64,000 bases of DNA from Spirochaetia bacterium (GTDB lineage Bacteria; Spirochaetota; Spirochaetia; Sphaerochaetales; Sphaerochaetaceae), in contig JAKVOU010000001.1 in the NCBI GenBank assembly GCA_022482625.1, positions 372,001-436,000 on the forward strand, given 5' to 3'. The translations under genes were made by a program, and so were the position numbers. This document shows positions 43,927-53,016 of this stretch, one piece after another. Below the pieces are notes generated by a model. That model searched no databases and was not told the origin of the DNA. It saw nothing but the letters and a program-made list of their open reading frames with translations. Each line of letters starts with the position of its first letter. Positions within the stretch are counted from its first letter, which is position 1.

Positions 43927-44586
43927 CTAATATTTCCTATTTCTCCGCATGTTATGCGAGTTTATAGCAGATACCACTTTCTCACAAACTTCAGATATGG
44001 TCAAGTAAGATGTGTCAATTATAACTGCATCTTTTGCAATCTTAAGGCCGCCGAAGGCTTTTTCCTTGTCAATCCGGTCCCTGGCAAGGATTCCGTCAAG
44101 AACGCTTTTGTAATCTGTATCCTGGGGATGCTGTTCATAACGTCGCCGTGCCCGTACCTCTGGAGTTGCATCAAAGTAAAACTTGAAATCAGCATCAGGA
44201 AATACTACCGTAGTAATGTCCCTGCCCTCTGCAATCATATCCATTCCCATTGCAATGGAACGGATCTGCTTGTTTACCCACTTACGCAACCGAGGGTCTA
44301 TGCTGACCTGTGCAACCCATCTGTCTACCTGGGAAGTGTGTAATTTGTCCTCAATGGGAATTCCCTTGTTACAGACCTTGCCCTCCGTTACGGAAAGCAC
44401 CATGTGCTCAGCAACGGCAAGCACTGCATCCTGGTCCAAGGGATCAACACCCTCAAGTTCAGCCTGATAGGTTACGCCTCTGTAGAAGGAACCCGAATTA
44501 AGATAATAAAGGTCCAATCGCTGTGCAATCAAGGCAGCAATCGTACTCTTGCCCACACCGGCAGGTCCGTCAATCGCAACAATCAT
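43927..44586 (-). CDS. cmk: Cytidylate kinase
   Basis: This enzyme phosphorylates CMP and dCMP. It is 219 aa. The P-loop is GPAGVGKST (7-15). YYLNSGSFYRGVTY is the CMP-binding part, with Ser in place of the more common Thr of NTGxxYR. AEGRDITTVVFPDADFKFYFDATPEVRARRR is the lid region. The start is 1 nt after the pseudouridine synthase stop, and rpsA follows. Confidence 0.95.
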   Translation of the reverse strand: MIVAIDGPAGVGKSTIAALIAQRLDLYYLNSGSFYRGVTYQAELEGVDPLDQDAVLAVAEHMVLSVTEGKVCNKGIPIEDKLHTSQVDRWVAQVSIDPRLRKWVNKQIRSIAMGMDMIAEGRDITTVVFPDADFKFYFDATPEVRARRRYEQHPQDTDYKSVLDGILARDRIDKEKAFGGLKIAKDAVIIDTSYLTISEVCEKVVSAINSHNMRRNRKY

Positions 44587-44587
44587 C

Positions 44588-45337
44588 CTAGTTCGCTTCC
44601 CGTGAAGCCTTGTCTGCGGGCAAATCTCCCACCAGCTTCTGCATTTCCTGCACCGACAACTGCCTGTATTGGCCTACTTTCAGGTTCCCAAGCTGGATAT
44701 TGCCGATTCTGGTCCTGCATAGTTGCTTGACTTCATAGCCGAAATAACTGAATATCTTTCTCAGTTCCCTGTTCTTGCCTTCGGTAAGGACGACTTTTGT
44801 CCATTTGCTTGTCAACATCTGGTAACTTTTTATCTTGTAGGGTTGCTTCAAATCAATATAAAGGCCCTTACATGCAAGTTCAAGATCTCTTTTATGCACT
44901 TCCCTGTCACAGGAAACCAAGTATTCTTTTTCAATCTCATGCGAAGGATGTGCAATTTTGTTTGCTATATCACCATCATTGGTATAAATGATCAGTCCTG
45001 TAGAATCCTTGTCAAGCCTTCCCACATGGAACAGCAGGTCCCAGTCATTGATCATGATGAGCTCACGGGCATAAAGCCTTTCGTTCGGATCATAATTCGT
45101 GCAGACATACCCTTTGGGCTTGTTCAATGCAAAATAGTAGTTTTTTTCAATCGGTTCCACCGGTACATCATCAACCATTACAGCATCTTCCTTGTTGACT
45201 TTTGTCCCCAACTTCACGATGCGCTCATTGTTGACCTTGACTCTTCCTGCAACGATAAGGGATTCGCAGGATCTCCTGCTGCCTACACCGCTCTTTGCCA
45301 AAAATACCTGCAACCTGATCGGATACTCAATCTTCAT
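44588..45337 (-). CDS. Pseudouridine synthase, RsuA/RluB family
   Basis: This 249-aa enzyme modifies uridine in ribosomal RNA. An N-terminal S4 domain (RLQVFLAKSGVGSRRSCESLIVAGRVKVN) binds RNA. The catalytic Asp lies in HVGRLDKDSTGLIIYTNDGD. NRELRKIFSYFGYEVKQLCRTRIGNIQLGNL is the closing family block. The ATG at 45337 has AAAGGA upstream, and an upstream in-frame start (45355) is less likely. It lies in the scpB-cmk interval, where rluB is common. Target position in rRNA cannot be told from sequence. Confidence 0.92.
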   Translation of the reverse strand: MKIEYPIRLQVFLAKSGVGSRRSCESLIVAGRVKVNNERIVKLGTKVNKEDAVMVDDVPVEPIEKNYYFALNKPKGYVCTNYDPNERLYARELIMINDWDLLFHVGRLDKDSTGLIIYTNDGDIANKIAHPSHEIEKEYLVSCDREVHKRDLELACKGLYIDLKQPYKIKSYQMLTSKWTKVVLTEGKNRELRKIFSYFGYEVKQLCRTRIGNIQLGNLKVGQYRQLSVQEMQKLVGDLPADKASREAN

Positions 45338-45399
45338 CTCAATTCCTTTAATCAATTCTTTTGTAGCAGATGAACTATACAGGGTTTGACCATATGAGT

Positions 45400-46032
45400 C
45401 TAGCGCTCATCTTCATCTGACTGTTTTTCTTTCTCATCATCACCAGTAGCCACGAACCGCTGTTCATCAATCATAGACAACCTCGGCAAATCACTTATAC
45501 TCTGCAAATTGAATTCCAGTAAGAATTTTCTGCTGGTCCCGTAGAGACATGGATGTCCGGGGACATCCTTCCTTCCGATTACCTTGATGTATTCCCTATC
45601 GCGAAGCAATCTGACGATTGTATCACTGGTAACCCCCCTGAGGTTATCAATTTCCCTCCGAGTAATCGGCTGGCTGTAGGCAATTATTGACAGAGTTTCC
45701 AATGCCGCCCTGCTAAGCCTTCTGTCCACTTTCTTTCCGTAGCAGGCCTTCAACTCATCATGAAGGTCAGAGGAAGGCAGGAACTGGTACCGGCCGTTCT
45801 TGTCAGAAAGTTCCATGCCATGCATAAAAAGCAGGAAATGTTCCTTCAATTCGGACAATGCACCCTCAAGGGCATTGTCATCCATACTTGTCATCTTGGC
45901 AAGTCTTTCCATCCCTACGGGTTCATTCTCAAGGAAAAGGATAGTTTCTACCAACCTTGCTTCCCTGCTGAGGATAGGACCCGTTTCCATGGTGGCCTTC
46001 CCCTTCGTCTTTGTTACCGACCTACGAGCCAT
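45400..46032 (-). CDS. scpB: Segregation and condensation protein B
   Basis: ScpB is the winged-helix (kite) subunit of the Smc-ScpA-ScpB condensin. This 210-aa protein has the typical LVETILFLENEPVGMERLAKM opening. LSRAALETLSIIAYSQPITRREIDNLRGV (about 105-133) and VIGRKDVPGHPCLYGTSRKFLLEF are diagnostic. The tail is acidic. Its start shares a base with the scpA stop (TGATG), so the pair is translationally coupled. Confidence 0.94.
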   Translation of the reverse strand: MARRSVTKTKGKATMETGPILSREARLVETILFLENEPVGMERLAKMTSMDDNALEGALSELKEHFLLFMHGMELSDKNGRYQFLPSSDLHDELKACYGKKVDRRLSRAALETLSIIAYSQPITRREIDNLRGVTSDTIVRLLRDREYIKVIGRKDVPGHPCLYGTSRKFLLEFNLQSISDLPRLSMIDEQRFVATGDDEKEKQSDEDER

Positions 46033-47069
46033 CAGTCATCTTCCTTATCATCAGATTCATCTTCATCCAATGAGATTTCTTCGAAATCCCCGATACCGAC
46101 CAAGTCTTCCCTTTCACCTTCAATTTCCCGTCCAGTCTTTTTGTCTGCCGTGGCTTCGGCAGGAACTATAGGCTTGTCAGGCAGGGATTCATCTTCTCTA
46201 TGAATGGAGAAATCATCACCGTCTTCATCGTGAAGAATTTCCTGCTCCTTATAGTACCCCTTTTCAATTGCCTTCTCATACATTTCATCTATTTCATCAG
46301 CTTCTTCATCGCTGATTGTTTCTTCTTTCCGTTTCCTGATCAATATAGGACCGAACTGTTTTTCCTGTCGGATGGTAATCATCCTGAACTTACAGCCTTC
46401 GAGAATTGCCATGAACGCACAGATGACATGCATAGGACGATCAGGATGTACAATTACCTCAAGAAAATTTATTTCCGTTTTTTTTTCGAACAGTTCCATC
46501 ATCAAGGTAAGCTTTTCGTTGACAGTGACTTCTTCAAAGACATTGAAAACCTTGGTTATGTTCTTGTTGGAAATGATATTGCTGAAGACTGAACGGAGCA
46601 GGTCAAGGTCAACGCCTTCAAAAAGCTCCTGGTCATCAAACGGAATCATAAAATCAGTCGGTTTTCTTTCAATGTAAATCTGGTCGTCTGCGGCTCCCTC
46701 TTCCAGCAATTTTGTGTATTGCTTGAATTTCTGGTAATCAAGGAGCCTGTTGACAAGTTCCTGGCGGGGATCCTCATATTCTTCGTCAAAATCAACTTCG
46801 ACAGGCAACAGCATCCTGCTTTTGATATAGAGCAAGTCAGCTGCCATTTTGTAGAAATCAGATAGATCACCAAGATTAAGCTGACTGGCCTCACTGCTAT
46901 GCAGATAGGCTAGGAACTGTTCGGTGATGTTACTGATGGGAATATCATAGATGTTGATCTCAGATTTCTGAATGAGAAACAGCAACAAATCCAGCGGCCC
47001 TTCGAAGGCCGCTGTCCTGAACATATGGGGAGCTCCCTCAAGTTTTGTACTTTCTGCCGTTTCCATCAT
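46032..47069 (-). CDS. scpA: Segregation and condensation protein A
   Basis: ScpA is the kleisin of the Smc complex. This protein is about 345 aa, longer than the usual 250. FEGPLDLLLFLIQKSEINIYDIPISNITEQFLAYL is the Smc-binding start, and LLYIKSRMLLP follows. The C-terminal winged-helix part is near TFVIRQEKQFG-like sequence. Then an acidic tail (about 275-345) adds the extra length. ATGATG at 47069/47066 follows AAAGGA; either may be used. It lies between recA and scpB. Confidence 0.93.
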   Translation of the reverse strand: MMETAESTKLEGAPHMFRTAAFEGPLDLLLFLIQKSEINIYDIPISNITEQFLAYLHSSEASQLNLGDLSDFYKMAADLLYIKSRMLLPVEVDFDEEYEDPRQELVNRLLDYQKFKQYTKLLEEGAADDQIYIERKPTDFMIPFDDQELFEGVDLDLLRSVFSNIISNKNITKVFNVFEEVTVNEKLTLMMELFEKKTEINFLEVIVHPDRPMHVICAFMAILEGCKFRMITIRQEKQFGPILIRKRKEETISDEEADEIDEMYEKAIEKGYYKEQEILHDEDGDDFSIHREDESLPDKPIVPAEATADKKTGREIEGEREDLVGIGDFEEISLDEDESDDKEDD

Positions 47070-47118
47070 TGTCCTTTCCTGCAAGAAATAACGGAGAAAA
47101 GAAGTTCACCTGGTCCCA

Positions 47119-48222
47119 TCAGCTTTCCGATGACGGCTTTACCTCATTGCTCGCAGCTTCCTCACCCTTTTTTTCTTCCGAAGCTTTCGGGAACATAAGT
47201 GCACGCAGTTTTTTGTCCAAATCTGATGCAATATCAGGGTGATCAGTCAGGAAGGTAACTGCATTGTCTTTTCCCTGCCCGATTTTTTCATCATTGTAGC
47301 TATACCAAGAGCCACTCTTTTCAATCAGGTTATACTTGAGCGCGGCATCAAGTATGGAACCCGTATAACTGATGCCATGTCCGAACAGCAGGTCCAGTTC
47401 AACTTTCTTGAAAGGAGGCGCTACCTTGTTCTTGACAATCTTTACTCTGATACGGTTGCCATAGATATCATCGGCGCCTTTGCTGAGAGTCTCGATCTTC
47501 CGTACTTCCATTCTTACCGAGGCATAGAACTTGAGGGCATTGCCGCCTGTCGTCGTCTCTGGATTGCCAAACATCACGCCGATTTTCATTCGGATCTGGT
47601 TGATGAAGATGATAGTCGTATTGCTCTTTGAGAGAATACCTGTCAGTTTCCGAAGAGCTTGGCTCATCAGACGGGCCTGAAGCCCCATATGGGAATCTCC
47701 CATTTCCCCATCAATTTCTGCCTGGGGTGTCAAGGCAGCAACCGAATCAACGACAATGATATCAATTGCACCGGATCGGACCAACCTCTCACAGATTTCC
47801 AAGGCCTGTTCACCACTGTCCGGTTGGCTGATCCAAAGTTCGTCTATATTGACGCCGAGGTTCTTGGAATATGAAGGATCCAAGGCATGCTCGGCATCAA
47901 TGAAAGCAGCTATACCGCCCTTTTTCTGGGCTTCGGCTATTGCATGGAGTGCCAAGGTTGTCTTGCCGCTTGATTCTGGTCCATAGATTTCAATAATCCT
48001 CCCTTTCGGATAACCTCCGATACCGAGGGCTTCATCCAAAAGAAGTGAACCGCTGGAAATGGCATCCACATCTGTCCGGGCCTGCTGGTCACCCAGCTTC
48101 ATCAGTGATCCCTTGCCGAACTGTTTGTCAATCTGGCTACGGGCCATTTCTAGGACTTCTGCTTTCTGCTTGTCTGAAGAAGGAGTCCCCAGTGTACTAT
48201 TGTCTTTGTTTGACTTTGCCAT
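47119..48222 (-). CDS. recA: Recombinase RecA
   Basis: RecA forms the strand-exchange filament and activates the SOS repressor. It is 367 aa. Walker A is GPESSGKTT (81-89). The DNA-binding loop region [17 protein letters not shown] and the [22 protein letters not shown] block are intact. The C-terminus is acidic and charged ([19 protein letters not shown]). GAGAGGA precedes the ATG. A 20-bp dyad lies about 18-37 nt upstream and may be its operator. scpA follows after 49 nt. Confidence 0.98.
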   Translation of the reverse strand: MAKSNKDNSTLGTPSSDKQKAEVLEMARSQIDKQFGKGSLMKLGDQQARTDVDAISSGSLLLDEALGIGGYPKGRIIEIYGPESSGKTTLALHAIAEAQKKGGIAAFIDAEHALDPSYSKNLGVNIDELWISQPDSGEQALEICERLVRSGAIDIIVVDSVAALTPQAEIDGEMGDSHMGLQARLMSQALRKLTGILSKSNTTIIFINQIRMKIGVMFGNPETTTGGNALKFYASVRMEVRKIETLSKGADDIYGNRIRVKIVKNKVAPPFKKVELDLLFGHGISYTGSILDAALKYNLIEKSGSWYSYNDEKIGQGKDNAVTFLTDHPDIASDLDKKLRALMFPKASEEKKGEEAASNEVKPSSES

Positions 48223-48239
48223 ATGTATCCTCTCTAGTT

Positions 48240-48259
48240 TGTATACCCTATGATATACA
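48240..48259 (-). promoter_or_regulatory. Dyad upstream of recA (candidate operator)
   Basis: TGTATA (48240-48245) and TATACA (48254-48259) flank an 8-nt spacer just upstream of the recA ribosome-binding site. It does not match the LexA boxes I know (CGAACN4GTTCG, CTGN10CAG), but its place fits an SOS operator of another type. Confidence 0.4.
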
Positions 48260-48281
48260 TGGAAAGCGACTGCTTTGTTTT

Positions 48282-48953
48282 CTAAAGGCTATCTGCCTGC
48301 CTATGCAGGTCAGCAACAAATTCCCCACGGTCTTTGTTCTTGAAAAAAGCACTGCCACATACTACGGCATCAACCCCTGCCTTTCTGACCTTGCAGACCG
48401 TGTTACCATTGATTCCACCGTCACAGCTGATCTTATAGGAAAAACCTTCCTTTTCTCTGATTTCAGCAAGCCTGGCAATTTTTTTGAGTGTAGAAGGAAT
48501 CAGTACTTGACCACCGAAACCAGGATTCACCGTCATGACCAGAACAAGATCGACCATATCGAGTACAGGCTCAACCATTTCGACAGGAGTGCCGGGATTA
48601 AGCGCAACGCCACAGCCCTTGCCTGCATTCCTGATCATCTGCAATGCCCTGTGCAAGTGTGCCGTAGCTTCAGCATGGACTGTCAGGCAATCACAGCCGG
48701 CAGTAATGAAGTCCTGCAGGTAACGCTGCGGTTCTTCAATCATCAGGTGACAGTCAAAATACAGGCTGCTATGTGGCCGCAGGTCCTTGATGAATTTCGG
48801 CCCAAAGGAAATATTGGGAACAAACGCCCCATCCATGACATCCAGATGTACCCAAGATGCACCGCTTTTCCCTATGGTATCGACTTCATCAGCAATATGG
48901 GAGAAATCAGCAGAAAGAATGCTGGGTGCGATAATCAATTTTTCATTTTCCAT
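48282..48953 (-). CDS. rpe: Ribulose-phosphate 3-epimerase
   Basis: This enzyme interconverts ribulose 5-phosphate and xylulose 5-phosphate. From the ATG at 48953 it is 223 aa, the normal length. [32 protein letters not shown] (metal-binding His and Asp), [17 protein letters not shown] and [10 protein letters not shown] are all present. A longer frame to 49037 adds residues without homology. It lies upstream of recA on the same strand, with 59 nt between them. Confidence 0.95.
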   Translation of the reverse strand: MENEKLIIAPSILSADFSHIADEVDTIGKSGASWVHLDVMDGAFVPNISFGPKFIKDLRPHSSLYFDCHLMIEEPQRYLQDFITAGCDCLTVHAEATAHLHRALQMIRNAGKGCGVALNPGTPVEMVEPVLDMVDLVLVMTVNPGFGGQVLIPSTLKKIARLAEIREKEGFSYKISCDGGINGNTVCKVRKAGVDAVVCGSAFFKNKDRGEFVADLHRQADSL

Positions 48954-49068
48954 ACGCAAAAGCGTACCAGAAAAGAACGCTTGGTGCAATCGCTCTACTG
49001 ATCCATACTTGCAAAATGTACCCAAAAGGTTTACCATGAAACTACAAATATGGAATTGTCATACTCAT

Positions 49069-49101
49069 CGAGCATCTTTTCAATTGTTGCTCGTTTTTTT
49101 T
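49069..49101 (+). terminator. Terminator-like hairpin in the leader of the GreA-fusion gene
   Basis: CGAGCA (49069-49074) and TGCTCG (49088-49093) pair around 13 nt, followed by eight T. No plus-strand gene lies upstream (rpe and recA are on the minus strand), so it would act on the leader of the gene starting at 49135, as an attenuator. Confidence 0.6.
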
Positions 49102-49134
49102 GCGTTTCATTTTTTGTTTTTTTGGGAGGAAAAT

Positions 49135-51861
49135 ATGGAACTGAATGATCTGCAAGTCTTGTTGGCTGAAGAAAATTGGTCACCTGCTCGTATGCTTCGC
49201 TATACACCCGATTACTTTGATGAACTGGACAAGAAGATTGATACATTCAATGAAGAAGACCTGTATGAAGCCAAGGCCATGTGCGACGAACATGTTGAAA
49301 AAATTGTCCCGAACAGTGTAGTCGCGCGTTATTTGTCCGGCATTATTTCACTCCGGACCAGACCCCAGGAAGACAACTTCAATTTCCTGGATCTTATCTC
49401 TTCCTTCGTGCAGGTGCAGCAATGGCAGATCGTCGATTACCTATGCGCAAAAGTACTTGCAAAGAACGAAAGCAAGCATGCGCTGCGTTTCTTTGCCCAA
49501 TCATGTGAAGCGCAAGGTAAGGAAGACGAAAAAATTGCCTTATGGCGCAGACTTGTAAAAGTAGATTTTGAAGAAACGACCATTGTCATGAACCTTGCAA
49601 AGCTCGAATTTGCAGCAGGACATGAAGAAGAAGGAATTGCCTATCTGAAGAAAGGTATCAACCGCTTCATCAACAATAAGGATTCTGTATCCATCAAGGC
49701 AAACTTCCCTCTGCTTATTGAGAAATTACCTGGGGAATTTTCCTATATGATGAGTCTTTGTGACCGTGTCGCATCACGTGTCGGCAAGAGCTATGCTGTT
49801 GCATTGCTCAACGACCTGCAGCCGCAGTACAGGGATGATGTTGACAAGTCAATCACCATCTATAAGAAAATACTTACCTTTGCACATGAAGACCAAGGAG
49901 CCAGGAAAAACCTCATCGAAGCCTATAAGAAAAAATATTCTGACCATGGCAGATTGAATACCTGTCTGGTCCACAGCAAGTTGGATACCCGTGGCAGCAA
50001 GGATATCCTGCATGCCATCGAAGACTTTGAAACAGATATCGCTTTCGACAGAGGAACTTTCGTTTTCCAGAAAAGTACCGGCAGAATCGGCCGCATACGG
50101 AGCATCGATGAGAAAAAGGTCATCGTTGACTTTGCCGGACAGAAAGGAACGGCTGGTTCACAGATGACTACATCAATGGCTTTCCGTAGTCTCCAAGCTT
50201 TGTCAAAGTCACATATCTGGGTCTTGAAAAGTGCCCTTAGCAAGGAAAAGCTAAGCAAGAAATTCATCTCAGATGTAAACTGGGGACTCAATATCCTCAT
50301 GTCAAGCAACGGTGACAAGGCTTCTCTGAAGGAAATGAAAGCAGAACTGGTTCCGGATTTGCTTACTCCACGTGAATGGACAAACTGGAGTAATGAAGCA
50401 AAGAAAATGCTCATGAGTGATCCTCTTTTCGGTGTCAGTCCCAATGATCCTGATGTCTTTATCCTGCGGTCAACGCCTATCACCTACGAGGAAAAGCAAC
50501 TCAATATCTTCAAGGGTGAAAAATACTTCTATGACAAAGTCAAGGATATGAGGGAATTCATTCTTAACAAGGGTGATGTCGAATCCGATTCCTTCCTTGA
50601 AATGGTAGCTTATTTCTACAGCTTCATCACGAACAGTGATGGAACTGCGCTTGCCTTGAATGATGTAACTGATACCATCGTTTCCAGTTACATGCAGCTT
50701 GAACTGCTTTACAATGCCTACAACATGAGTTTCATAAAATTGCCTGATGGGCTACCATTTGAAGCCCTGTATTCAAGAATTGACAATAAGATAGAACTTT
50801 TCTGCAATATCAAGGACAACGAGCTGAAGAAGTGTTTCATCAAACATGTGGAAGAGTGTGATCCTGATTGGGAAAAGACCCTTCTGGATATTTTCCCTTA
50901 CTTCCTCAATAACACCATTCCGAATGCCTTCAGGACACATAGGAAGACCAAGGACTTTACAAAGATCTTCCGGCAGAGCGTCGATCAGGTACGTGATATG
51001 GGCAATGTGTTCATTTATCTCCATAAGGAATATCCACCCAAGGAATGGGCAAAGGCCGGTATAAGTGAAGAGCAGATGCTCTTTGCTGCCATCCAGCATC
51101 TTGACTATGCTCTCAAGTGCATCAGCAACAAGAGCAATGTCACAGAAAACCGCAAGAATGCCAAGATCCTTTCATCGTATCTGTTTGAATCAAAGACTGT
51201 GTATAACTACATTGAAAACGGTGATGAAGATCAGGCAAAGATGGTTTATTCCCTCATTGCTGACCTTCCGTTGGATGCTGCCCAAAGCGGACGGAAGATT
51301 GAGGTCAAGCACCAGATATCTACCAAGTATCCAGGATTTGATTTCTCAGACGAAGCTCCGCTTCCGGACAGGACAAAGATCATCCCGACCGGTTTGTTCT
51401 GCCTGCAGGCCAGCCTTGACAAGAAAAAGGCTGAAATGTATGACCTGCAGCATGTCCAGATTCCTGAGAATTCAAAGGAAATCGGCATTGCAAGGGAAAT
51501 GGGTGACTTGCGGGAAAACAGTGAATACAAGTATGGCAAAGAACGGCAAAGATTCCTCAGTGCACAACTTCAGAAACTTTCAGGTGAATTGGACCGTGCC
51601 CAGGTAGTAAAGCCTGAAATGGTAAAAGGCGACATCATTGAGTTCGGTACCCGCGTGACGTTGCATGACAACCTGAAAGACAAAGATGTCGTGTACACGG
51701 TAATGGGACCTTGGGAATCCGACCCGAACAACAATGTGATAAACATGGTTGCTCCGCTGGGACAGCACATGCTGAACCACAAGGTCGGGGAAACGCTCAA
51801 GTTCACCATCAATGAAACCGAATACGATTTTTCTGTATTGAAAATAGAAGCAGCGATCTGA
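49135..51861 (+). CDS. greA: Long spirochaetal GreA-type transcription elongation factor
   Basis: This 908-aa protein ends in a GreA domain (about 765-908). GreA stimulates transcript cleavage by backtracked RNA polymerase. The coiled-coil tip AREMGDLRENSEYKYGKERQR is intact, including the acidic residues. The C-terminal FKBP-like part VVYTVMGPWESDPNNNVINMVAPLGQHMLNHKVGETL is also present. The first about 750 residues are helical and TPR-like in places (EKIALWRRLVKVDFEETTIVMNLAKLEFAAGHEEEGIAYLKKG). A CarD/Tudor-like strand pattern lies at about 300-345 (GTFVFQKSTGRIGRIRSIDEKKVIVDFAGQKG). Treponema and Borrelia have similarly long GreA proteins. GGGAGGA precedes the ATG. Confidence 0.92.
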   Translation: MELNDLQVLLAEENWSPARMLRYTPDYFDELDKKIDTFNEEDLYEAKAMCDEHVEKIVPNSVVARYLSGIISLRTRPQEDNFNFLDLISSFVQVQQWQIVDYLCAKVLAKNESKHALRFFAQSCEAQGKEDEKIALWRRLVKVDFEETTIVMNLAKLEFAAGHEEEGIAYLKKGINRFINNKDSVSIKANFPLLIEKLPGEFSYMMSLCDRVASRVGKSYAVALLNDLQPQYRDDVDKSITIYKKILTFAHEDQGARKNLIEAYKKKYSDHGRLNTCLVHSKLDTRGSKDILHAIEDFETDIAFDRGTFVFQKSTGRIGRIRSIDEKKVIVDFAGQKGTAGSQMTTSMAFRSLQALSKSHIWVLKSALSKEKLSKKFISDVNWGLNILMSSNGDKASLKEMKAELVPDLLTPREWTNWSNEAKKMLMSDPLFGVSPNDPDVFILRSTPITYEEKQLNIFKGEKYFYDKVKDMREFILNKGDVESDSFLEMVAYFYSFITNSDGTALALNDVTDTIVSSYMQLELLYNAYNMSFIKLPDGLPFEALYSRIDNKIELFCNIKDNELKKCFIKHVEECDPDWEKTLLDIFPYFLNNTIPNAFRTHRKTKDFTKIFRQSVDQVRDMGNVFIYLHKEYPPKEWAKAGISEEQMLFAAIQHLDYALKCISNKSNVTENRKNAKILSSYLFESKTVYNYIENGDEDQAKMVYSLIADLPLDAAQSGRKIEVKHQISTKYPGFDFSDEAPLPDRTKIIPTGLFCLQASLDKKKAEMYDLQHVQIPENSKEIGIAREMGDLRENSEYKYGKERQRFLSAQLQKLSGELDRAQVVKPEMVKGDIIEFGTRVTLHDNLKDKDVVYTVMGPWESDPNNNVINMVAPLGQHMLNHKVGETLKFTINETEYDFSVLKIEAAI

Positions 51862-52312
51862 TACAGGTTCCTACTAATGTTTGCAAAGGGCTGTTGCAAA
51901 AGTAAGTTTTGGATAGGCCCGAAACAGATGGAAAAGCAGACCATGGATACAATTGAAGTATGATGGCCTGCTTTTTCTGTCTTCCGACGACATCGTCCAC
52001 TTTTCCATAAAAGAGAAAAAACACAAAACCTGTACACACAACATATCAGGATTTGAATCAAATCAGTGGATCATTACCGTGTTCTCCGATTTTCTGGTTC
52101 CGCCTGCAAGTCCATGTACCCTACCGGATTCATTTCGTTCCAAATGTACTCAAGGCCGGCAACCTCCGCTGTGAGAACCATGTAGGGATCAAGCAAGCAG
52201 TTCCTTCCTTCACATGATGGCCTTTTTCTACTAGACTGTATTTCATGAATATTTCAATTCTGTCAGCACAAATTTACCTTTTCACCCGTCATGAGGAAAA
52301 GGCGGAGGTCGT
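51862..52312. other. Intergenic region between greA fusion and tetR
   Basis: About 450 bases lie here without a supported gene. GGGCT near 51888 and AGGCCC near 51917, with an inner CAAAA/TTTTG pair, could fold into a hairpin after the GreA gene; no T-run follows. Short open frames on both strands lack ribosome-binding sites and coding character. It marks the boundary between native and GC-richer sequence. Confidence 0.5.
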
Positions 52313-52882
52313 ATGTCGACAGCTATGATCACCCAGCAGGCCATGGCGAATTCCCTGAAGCGTCTGATGAAGGTCATGCCCATCGACAGCATCCATGTGC
52401 AGATGATCACCGAGGACTGCGGGTTGACGCGCCATACATTCTACAATCATTTCCGCAACGTCTATGATCTGCTCGGGTGGATCTATGACAGGGAAGTCAT
52501 AGATGGACTGGAGCAGTACTGTACGCTTCAGGATTGGCAGAAAGGACTCAGACTGGTGCTTGACTATACCCTCGACAACCGCATCGTCTGCTTGAATACC
52601 TTTCATTCCATAGGCCGTGACTTGCTGGAGGATTTCCTCCATCGGGTGTTCTTTCACCTGCTCCATGCAGTGGTCGAGGACATTTCCCGTACGGTGCAGG
52701 TATCCGGAAATCTCAAGAGCGAGTGCTGTGAGTTCTATGCCGATGCCTTGGTAGGTGTCTTCGTCGCCTGGTTGAAGGACAACCTCATGGAAGATCCAGA
52801 ACGCATGGTCCGCCGCATAGACCGGATGTTGAGCGGAAGCATTGTCAGCCTGCTGGAACGTTATGCCGATCAGCCATTCTGA
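52313..52882 (+). CDS. TetR/AcrR family regulator
   Basis: This 189-aa DNA-binding regulator resembles DhaS-type TetR proteins. The helix-turn-helix region is SLKRLMKVMPIDSIHVQMITEDCGLTRHTFYNHFRNVYDLLGWIYDRE (about 14-60). The rest is the ligand-binding helical domain, ending LSGSIVSLLERY. It lies 134 nt before oleate hydratase in the same direction and probably controls it, perhaps in response to fatty acids. Base use is GC-richer than the genes to the left. A dyad at 52885-52904 right after the stop is a candidate operator. Confidence 0.88.
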   Translation: MSTAMITQQAMANSLKRLMKVMPIDSIHVQMITEDCGLTRHTFYNHFRNVYDLLGWIYDREVIDGLEQYCTLQDWQKGLRLVLDYTLDNRIVCLNTFHSIGRDLLEDFLHRVFFHLLHAVVEDISRTVQVSGNLKSECCEFYADALVGVFVAWLKDNLMEDPERMVRRIDRMLSGSIVSLLERYADQPF

Positions 52883-52884
52883 GA

Positions 52885-52904
52885 CACAGATAGCTGCATC
52901 TGTG
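52885..52904. promoter_or_regulatory. Dyad between tetR and ohyA
   Basis: CACAGAT (52885-52891) and ATCTGTG (52898-52904) flank a 6-nt spacer, just after the tetR stop and upstream of oleate hydratase. The 20-bp size suits a TetR dimer site. A small transcript hairpin is the alternative. Confidence 0.45.
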
Positions 52905-53016
52905 TAAATCAAACACGGAATCGCTATGTTGTTCATTGTATTCACGGGAACTACGGACTACATTCAGCTATGCAAAGGCCTTTGAAATACAAGAATGAAT
53001 AGGAAATGAAACAACC

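Noticed and set aside
48045-49001. 318-codon open frame antisense to rpe and recA
   Set aside because: It lies opposite two well-supported genes and shows no coding features.
51888-51930. IS end remnant (GGGCTGTTGCAAAA) after the GreA gene
   Set aside because: The sequence recalls some IS ends, but no matching inverted end or target duplication was found; a hairpin is the simpler view.
51953-52174. 73-codon frame between the GreA fusion and tetR
   Set aside because: It lacks a ribosome-binding site, hydrophobic or domain pattern and any family resemblance.
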